Below are positions 57,801 to 64,000 of a stretch of DNA of 64,000 nucleotides, one piece after another. Under the pieces are notes generated by a model that worked only from the letters and a program-made list of their open reading frames with translations, made no database searches and had not been told where the DNA came from. How positions within the stretch are numbered: the first letter of the stretch is position 1; each line of letters starts with the position of its first letter. The translations under genes and the position numbers were made by a program. Origin of the DNA: Congeria kusceri (taxonomy: Eukaryota > Mollusca > Bivalvia > Myida > Dreissenidae). Location of the stretch: contig CM051029.1 in assembly GCA_027627225.1 (NCBI GenBank), forward strand, positions 17,785,656-17,849,655, given 5' to 3'.

Positions 57801-60186
57801 CCCTCTTGCATTCAGTACCACAGTGTATCTCACGGTTATGTCCCCCTCTTGCATTCAGTACCACAGTGTATCTCACGGTTATGTCCCCCTCTTGCATTCA
57901 GTACAACAGTGTATCTCACGGTTATGTCCCCCTCTTGCATTCAGTACCACAGTGTATCTCCGATGCATGGAAAGAACAAAAGTGGTCACTGTGTCCACAA
58001 GAATGGTGACCAATCTATTTTTTTTCCATGCGTTTTCTTACGTTTTAAAAGGAGCATTGAGTATGGATGCGTTTTTAGAAGTTTTGCTTAATATATACTG
58101 GCGCAGTGCCTAAATCTGCCACTTGCCTAAATCCGCCACCCATCCGAATAAGCGTTTTTTTACCGGCGATTTCTATTTTGTTGATCTCGATCAATCAGAT
58201 ACTTTTCCCTTAACAACGCTTACAAGTTTTCATCTTGATTTTTGCATAAATGAATATTTTATTCAATTAGTTTGTACATAACGCCGAAATGCAAACTAGC
58301 TGCATGCGGAGATTTTATTTCAAACTGCGCATGCGCAGTTTTGAGGCCCCGAATGGTGTCCATGATAAAGTTAAATTATTCTGTTTTAATATTATGTGCA
58401 TGTGCAGGATAAAAATAACCATTATTCATTAGCATTACATACAATAAAATGCGGAAAGAACTGCTTATTTCGAGTGCAAATGTCTCGCTACTCAAAACCC
58501 TAATTTATTTGTCCCACGTGCACGCAGGGCCTCAGTTTCAGAGCTACTTTTAGAAATACAAATGAGTATTTGAAGAAATTGAAACATTCTATTGACAACG
58601 AGCTGCTTAATATGGAAAATTAAATAAGAACAATAGTAAAACATGAAATAAGCATGTCCCGGTTCCTGATCTACGATTTTCACCATGCAACTTCGGATCA
58701 CTGTGTTTATTTTAAACACTAGAAAATAAACCTTAAAGAAACAAAAGTGGGAGTTTTGGTAATAGAAGTCAACAGAAGTTGCTTTGAATACAGAATTCCT
58801 TAAAGAATATTATTTTCGAGCAATTTGAGCATTTTAAAGAGGGGTGGCGGATTTAGGCACTCCCACGCTCATTTTTGTACACTATTTAGGCCTTCAGTCT
58901 CAATAAATAGTTTTCATTTGCCAAGTATTTTAAATGTAACCAAAACACGCCAGTAAATGCACATTAAACCTAACTTGATTTGTGACTTTTTATTTCAATC
59001 TGTAAACAACTTTTGAAAATATCGTAAAAATACCCCCCAAATGTGGCGGATTTAGGCACTGCGCCAGTATACAGACAATAATTGGATGTACTCAATGTCG
59101 ATTCTGAAAGATAATAATTAGGGAAAGATCTAGAGCGAAAAAGCAGGGTGCTGCACCCTGCTCCTTTTTGGTCCCACCCTGCTGCCCCTCTAAGCTGGTC
59201 AACACAGAAATGCTGAAAATCATAGATTATGCTAAAGAAACATAATTAGAAGCATAATACTCATGAAAACCCTAAATTTAGCAAAGTACTAGAAAATGTA
59301 ATCAAACTGCTCCCGCTTTCCACCCTGCTCCTTTTTAGCAGCACCCTGTACCTTTTTGAATCCTAGATCTTTCCCTAGATAATATATTCTTATAGTGAAT
59401 CTTGTATAATTTAGGTTATAACCGATATAAATGGAAGGTGACATTTAAGTAAACCTTAAACTTGTGATACATATTTATCAATTTTACACGTGAGGTATCA
59501 GTTCGCATGTGGTATCCATTGGTACCGAGCTCAGTATTGTGAACCGTCCTTTCTGTTAACATACTGGTTTCTGCGGGATATTTTTGTTGTTTTTGTCCTC
59601 AATTTGATTTTAATCCTACTTATTTGTGTTCATTTCAATACTAATATAAAGTCACAATAAAACAATATGCTCAGTTAACATCAAAATTATCATTAAAAAT
59701 ATAACTTTTTCATTGACCAAGACTTCAATCAAACGCATAGGTATATTTCTTTTAAAGGATTTGTGATGGTTGTAAATGTTTTTGTAAGTGTCTCAATAGT
59801 TTAACACATCGATATTCTAAGAATAATTGAATCAAAACAAGTCTAGGTTACCTGTGATTAAGGAATGCACAATTAGTGCAGCACAGCTGACTGTGGTCTT
59901 CACAAAACATTTTCAGCTTTTTATCTTTGTGTCCTTCACATTTCTGCAATAAATCCTCCACTTCCTTGGAAACTGGCCACTTCTTGATTTCGGCCCTTCC
60001 ATACTTTACATGATTTGCAAACAACTGATCATGTAGCCCAACACACTTTCCACAATAAAACTTATGACAAGTTTCACAGTAATTATCTGCACTCTCAATT
60101 ACATTCTTCACTCCGCATGTGGAACAACAATAGTCTTTAAACACATCTGATCCTTCATCACGAGTAGACAGCGAAAATGTCGCCAT
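54523..60186 (-). CDS. RING-less TRIM-like protein: two B-boxes, coiled coil, beta-propeller-like C-terminus (567 aa, 3 exons)
   Basis: Exons are 60186-59852 (111 codons plus 2 nt), 56306-55288 and 54872-54523. Total is 1,704 nt with stop, and all phases fit. Domains: a B-box 1-type zinc site at residues 20-60 (C21xxC24, C37xxC40, C45xxC48), then B-box 2 at 83-114 (C83xxH86, C95xxH98, C103xxC106, H111xxC114), split by intron 1 after H111. A coiled coil follows at about 120-240. The C-terminal half (about 300-567) has GEILVVDNYNKRVKLLD and AVSPTGDVIYVTNQ, typical NHL-like propeller blades. There is no RING, so ubiquitin-ligase activity is not expected from this chain alone. Such B-box/propeller proteins are greatly expanded in molluscs and many are linked to innate immunity, but this role is inference. 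The start is the ATG at 60186 (context aacATGG); no upstream in-frame ATG is seen. Confidence 0.92.
55288..56306 (-). CDS. TRIM-like exon 2 (end of B-box 2, coiled coil, first propeller blades)
   Basis: Acceptor attctttcag|AATGTG completes the split Arg codon (HR-MC). Donor GTTACAG|gttaga, phase 1. A long Leu/Lys/Glu/Gln-rich helix (LQQLSAKLQTLLEDIKKLQ and on) is followed by GLGRIVHSTQ and propeller-like sequence. Confidence 0.93.
57615..57962. repeat. 43-nt minisatellite in TRIM-like intron 1, 8 units
   Basis: Unit CACGGTTATGTCCCCCTCTT plus GCATTCAGTACCACAGTGTA plus TCT, nearly identical. It gives three overlapping plus-strand open frames of about 145-160 codons that are artefacts. The stretch 56307-57614 is AT-rich intron. 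Confidence 0.95.
58096..59072. mobile_element. Inverted-repeat element of about 975 bp in TRIM-like intron 1
   Basis: Ends TACTGGCGCAGTGCCTAAAT and ATTTAGGCACTGCGCCAGTA are exact inverted repeats. A second internal copy of the motif (GGTGGCGGATTTAGGCACT) is at 58843 and another arm (CCTAAATCCGCCACCC) at 58126. No transposase is seen. Confidence 0.9.
59121..59375. mobile_element. Inverted-repeat element with AGGGAAAGATCTAG ends, copy 2
   Basis: TAGGGAAAGATCTAGAGC and CCTAGATCTTTCCCTA ends, inner GCAGGGTGCTGCACCCTGC and GCTCCTTTTTAGCAGCACC. Partner of 24373-24676. Confidence 0.9.
59852..60186 (-). CDS. TRIM-like exon 1 (start, B-box 1 and most of B-box 2)
   Basis: Starts MATFSLSTRDEGSDV; donor CACAG|gtaacc, phase 2. 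The zinc ligands are all in place apart from the last Cys of B-box 2, which comes from exon 2. Confidence 0.92.
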
Positions 60187-61810
60187 GTTGTTGACAGGTT
60201 TCAACAAGTTAACCTTTATAACTTTAAATCAGTATATCAAAATTAGACCTCTGTGAATATATGGTCCACAAAACACACAAAGCTGTACAGTGTCCTAAGG
60301 CAAGCAACAAAGACACTTAAAAGAACTCAAACTGAAATAAACTTTCAATAACTTTGAAGGTGAAGATAACAATCATTTCACTCAAGTGACTGTATAAACT
60401 TCCTTGTCACGTTATGTGTAGGTTACAATACACCTGACTGTCACCGACCTTCTGCAGTTGGTTTACAAACGGTACTGATAATCGGAAATGTGAGCACTTT
60501 GAAAAGTTTAATAATGATAGGGTCCAGTTTGTCACAGTGGGTAGGAAACAATGCAGATAGCAAAATATGAATATTGAAGATTAATGATTAGTACATCATT
60601 AATGTCTGCCACAAGGAGTGGGTAAATAATGAATATAAGAAAATATGAATATTGAAGTTGAATGTTTAGTACAACCTTAAACCTTAAAAACCAAAGTAAG
60701 TGTGTTAACAATGTAACTGATTATGTTAAAGCAGCGGTCCAAATATATGTAAATAAAATAAAACTTTGCAGAAATCATTTCTAACAGACATCTTACCGAA
60801 CAAAATTAAAAAAAACACATTGAAGTTGGTAAAAAAATAAGGTTTTGGTAACTTTTATCGTATAGTTATTTGTGTGCGATAGCTGGAGATGCCTCTGGAG
60901 TAAATCTGCATGTACATTAGTGTATATTCCGTTCGTACCAAGCGTTTTCAAACATATACATTATAAAATGCCTTTCGTAAATAAGAAACAGTTTTCACCA
61001 TAATGACTTTAATTAAAACTAATGCCAAATTAAGATGTATTCAATTATATTCTACGGACTGTGGCTTTTTAAGAGTTAAAAGTAAGTTTATTTAAGACAG
61101 ATATGTTATCATCTAAGAAATTGTTAGGCTCAGTAAGAGAATGAAACAATTGAGTTATTTGATCAATGTAATACTAAAATATATTGCATATGTATTACAA
61201 AAGTTAGGCCAAACTAGAATATTATTAGAATGCACCTATGAAGGGGTCAGTATTTTTTACGAATTTTTATTCAATGTTGACCAAATTACACAGTTTGCGT
61301 ATGACCACAAAAATTGATTGATAAAGTTTGATTTCCAACAACTGCAAACCTTGCAGTTATTTGTACATGCAACATTGATGGCTTCAGAGCCTGCATTAAC
61401 ATCATTTATCGTCATTGGACAGAAAATTATCAAAGAAAAAGCAAAACTTGACCTTATAGCACAGCCATCGCAATTATCGCATTGCAACTAGTTCTCCAAA
61501 ACTGTCTGCGAAAAACACATCAACACCTACTGTTCCTGCATTTTCCAGAATTGTCACTGACTAAATGAAAAATGGTCAGGTAAGAATATCGAGAAAAATG
61601 AACCATACGCAAAAACACCGCACATCCACTACCCAACTCGTACTTTAGTTAGCCCATTGCACTAACCAATGTTTTAAATCAGACTGATCCTATCCCCCTT
61701 TGCAGAAACATGTGTATTGTTCAGATACCTTAATTTTCAAACCTGTCACAACAGTATGGTCTTCATCTGTACCAGTTCTCAGGTGAGCGCTTTGGGCCAT
61801 CATGACCCTC
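60187..61810. other. Upstream region of the TRIM-like gene, no gene
   Basis: AT-rich. I see no convincing TATA box or initiator. The minus-strand Cys-containing frame at 61257-61487 has no supporting feature. Confidence 0.5.
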
Positions 61811-61814
61811 TTGT

Positions 61815-62420
61815 TTCAAAATAAAGCTTACAGTCTGAGGGACTTTTAAGGTAAATATTGGGGAAAATATATTCCTTTTAAGCAGGGGAATGGGGCCGAT
61901 TTTGGCCCCATATTGGCCCTAAAGAAAACACTGAGACCCTTCTGGTTTTCAAGCACAAATTGTCCCCTGAAAGCCAGAAGGTGTATCAGTATATGTGTAA
62001 GAAAGGCTGATAGCCCCTTCTGGTTTTCAAGCACAAATCATCCCCTCAAAGCCAGAAGATGTATCAGTATATGTGTACAGAAGGCTGATAGACCCTTCTG
62101 ACTTTTAAGCACAAATCATCCCCTCAAAGCCAGAAGGTGTCATGAGCATATGATCAAAGAAGGCTGATAGCCCCTTCTGGCTTTCAAGCACAAATCATCC
62201 CCTGAAAGCCAGAAGATGTATCAGTATATGTGTAAAGAAGGCTAATAGCCCCTTCTGACTTTCAAGCACAAATCATCCCCTGACAGCCAGAAGGTGTATC
62301 AGCATAATGTGCAAAGAAGGCTGATAGACCCTTCTGGCTTTCAAGCACAAATCATCCCCTGAAAGCCAGAAGGTGTATCAACATATGTTTGAAGAAGGCC
62401 CATTCTGGCTTTCAAGCGAT
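61815..62420. repeat. Array of palindromic 73-78-nt units plus flank, copy 2
   Basis: Flank AATAAAGCTTACAGTCTGAG ... GCAGGGGAATGGGGCCGATT at 61818-61912, then about seven units of the same palindromic repeat as 50.14-50.60 kb. Here the flank comes before the array; in copy 1 it comes after, in the same orientation. Confidence 0.85.
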
Positions 62421-62928
62421 GAAATGTTGATTTCAGATATTTGTTGTATCTGCATCTGATTATATCGCACATTTCTGTTTATTCCTATGGCTGATAAAAG
62501 CACACAAAATTTATGACTAACTACAACAACTACATACAACTGTAAAGGACATGGGAACACAATGCATTTTCTGTAAGGACTTTCTTAAGTTGGTTTCACA
62601 GCAAATCTTTATGATACAGGTTTAAACCGATACCTGACTGACAGCTGTTAAAACAGTTCTACATGTATAATAGGATAATTATTTTGTTTTTTTTTCTATC
62701 CCTTAATCCAGAGTTTTTCCTCTATATATATGTGGTTCCATTCCCAATCCAATTTACCTTCAAATTTTCCCAATTTGAAGATAACAAATCCCAAATATCT
62801 GGGAAAATAATTAACTATACGTATGAACCTATATTTAACTTTCCGTTTACATCCTTGAAACACAAGTACAAAATGTCCAAGTGAAAAAATCAATGAAAAA
62901 GTTGTTTTAGAGTTTATTTATTGTAACA

Positions 62929-63268
62929 TAGGCGTAAAAAAAAAAAATATGTTTCAGGTAACCCGACCTACCCTAAAAAAATGACCCAACCCTAGAACAT
63001 TTTATTGGGTTTGTCAGATTGATTTTTGTTTTATTTACCTTTTTCAATAATTAAATGTGTTTTGGATAAATAAGTGTTTTGTTTTGATAGTATCCACTTA
63101 TAAACAATGTTTAAGGATATTACTGATATGTTTTGAATATTTATTCAGTTTTAGAATCTTCAAGTTGACCATTTACCAAAAAAAACAATAAAATATCCCG
63201 ACCTACCTACACTTATTTTTGGGGGCATGTTACCTGAAACAAACATATTTTTTGTTTTACGCCTTACT
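62929..63268. mobile_element. Inverted-repeat element with TAGGCGTAAAAA ends, copy 3
   Basis: Left TAGGCGTAAAAAAA ... TATGTTTCAGGTAACCCGAC; right GTTACCTGAAACAAACATAT and GTTTTACGCCTTA. Body nearly identical to 8345-8658. Confidence 0.9.
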
Positions 63269-64000
63269 GTTTTTCTAAATTCTTTTGGCAGTTTTTGCTG
63301 AAAGTGAATCAATGCCCAATTTGGTTGAAACAGATGCTAATTTTCCCAATTTGGCTGGTACCGGTACCATTCCCAAAGTAGTTAGGAAAAACACTGCTTA
63401 ATCTAAACTACTATGATGTAATCATTTTATCGGATATATCATTCCATTTAATTCCATTAACTTCACCACTGCTGTATTATTAAATCAGAATATATTTCCA
63501 TGGTTGAGCGCGAAACTATTGTATCTGATATAGAAATGTTAAGCGATACAATAGTTTTGTGCTCAGCCCTCGATTTACATTTCCATATTAATTGACATGT
63601 TAAGACATAGAACAATAAATAGTCTAAAACATCAGTAAACCCAGGGGAAAACCCCTCCAAATTAGAACCAGAAAACAGGCATAATAACCGTTTAATCGCA
63701 AACTTTGCCAAACTGCATGCATGCCAAGCGAATAACGAAGCAGAATCGTGAACAAGCGTCACCATAGTCCGGCCAGGCAACATCGAACTCAACAACCAAC
63801 AAAGCTTCACGTGCAATCACGTGCGCGTGAGAATCGGACTCTGAAATTAATCCACTTCACCTCTTGAACATTTGTCTTTTATGTGAACAGGATAATGATA
63901 AGTAAAATAAAAGAAGATATTTCGCAGAAATTATTTCACAAATTCACATGTTGTAAATAACGAGAGCTTGATTAAATAACAAAGTAGCAGGATTTTTTAC
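63269..64000. other. Right edge, no gene recognised
   Basis: It contains a minus-strand open frame at 63463-63816 and two CACGTG motifs near 63809-63822. This could be an upstream exon or a promoter, but nothing in the translation matches DOCK or another family I know. Confidence 0.4.

Noticed and set aside
57575..58113. Plus-strand proteins of 144-159 residues
   Set aside because: Three frames of the same 43-nt minisatellite, inside an intron of the TRIM-like gene.
61257..61487. Cys-rich minus-strand frame as a possible small gene
   Set aside because: No clear start context, signal peptide, splice sites or family match.
63463..63816. 117-codon minus-strand frame as a DOCK upstream exon
   Set aside because: The translation has no DOCK-like block and I could not find a phase-compatible acceptor and donor pair.

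Overview
This is a piece of an intron-rich, AT-rich animal nuclear genome that carries many repeats. Gene content, tRNA-derived SINEs, several families of short inverted-repeat elements and numerous minisatellites all suggest a bivalve mollusc. The palindromic element with five copies here resembles a repeat I associate with dreissenid mussels, but I could not run a search to confirm that. I see no bacterial-type genes, operons, CRISPR arrays or transposase genes.

From about 0.4 to 48.3 kb, the minus strand carries the C-terminal part of a DOCK-D (zizimin, DOCK9/10/11-like) Rho-family guanine nucleotide exchange factor. I placed 18 coding exons. Every junction agrees in phase, and together they give 2,590 coding bases (863 codons plus one base). 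The exons run from the middle of the protein into the DHR-2 catalytic domain. The last exons lie beyond position 1, and the N-terminal half lies above 48.3 kb or outside the window.

From 54.5 to 60.2 kb, also on the minus strand, is a complete three-exon gene for a 567-residue RING-less TRIM-like protein (two B-boxes, coiled coil, C-terminal beta-propeller-like region). If the DOCK N-terminal exons lie upstream, this gene is nested inside a DOCK intron on the same strand. Nothing suggests that the two proteins work together.

The rest is introns and flanks filled with repeats: minisatellites (units of about 29-89 bp), SINE-like elements and inverted-repeat elements, some nested in one another.

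The most striking pattern is that many local tandem duplications include a splice junction of the DOCK gene. Eight of the 18 exons (A, E, F, H, L, O, Q, R) have extra copies or relics of their own acceptor, donor or exon end in the adjacent intron. These range from one copy (exon E) to ten (exon Q acceptor). Other satellites are amplified ends of inverted-repeat elements (13.7-14.9 kb and 15.4-15.7 kb) or of a tRNA-like SINE head (46.4-47.3 kb). In addition, one inverted-repeat element abuts exon J so closely that its terminus supplies most of the 5' splice site.
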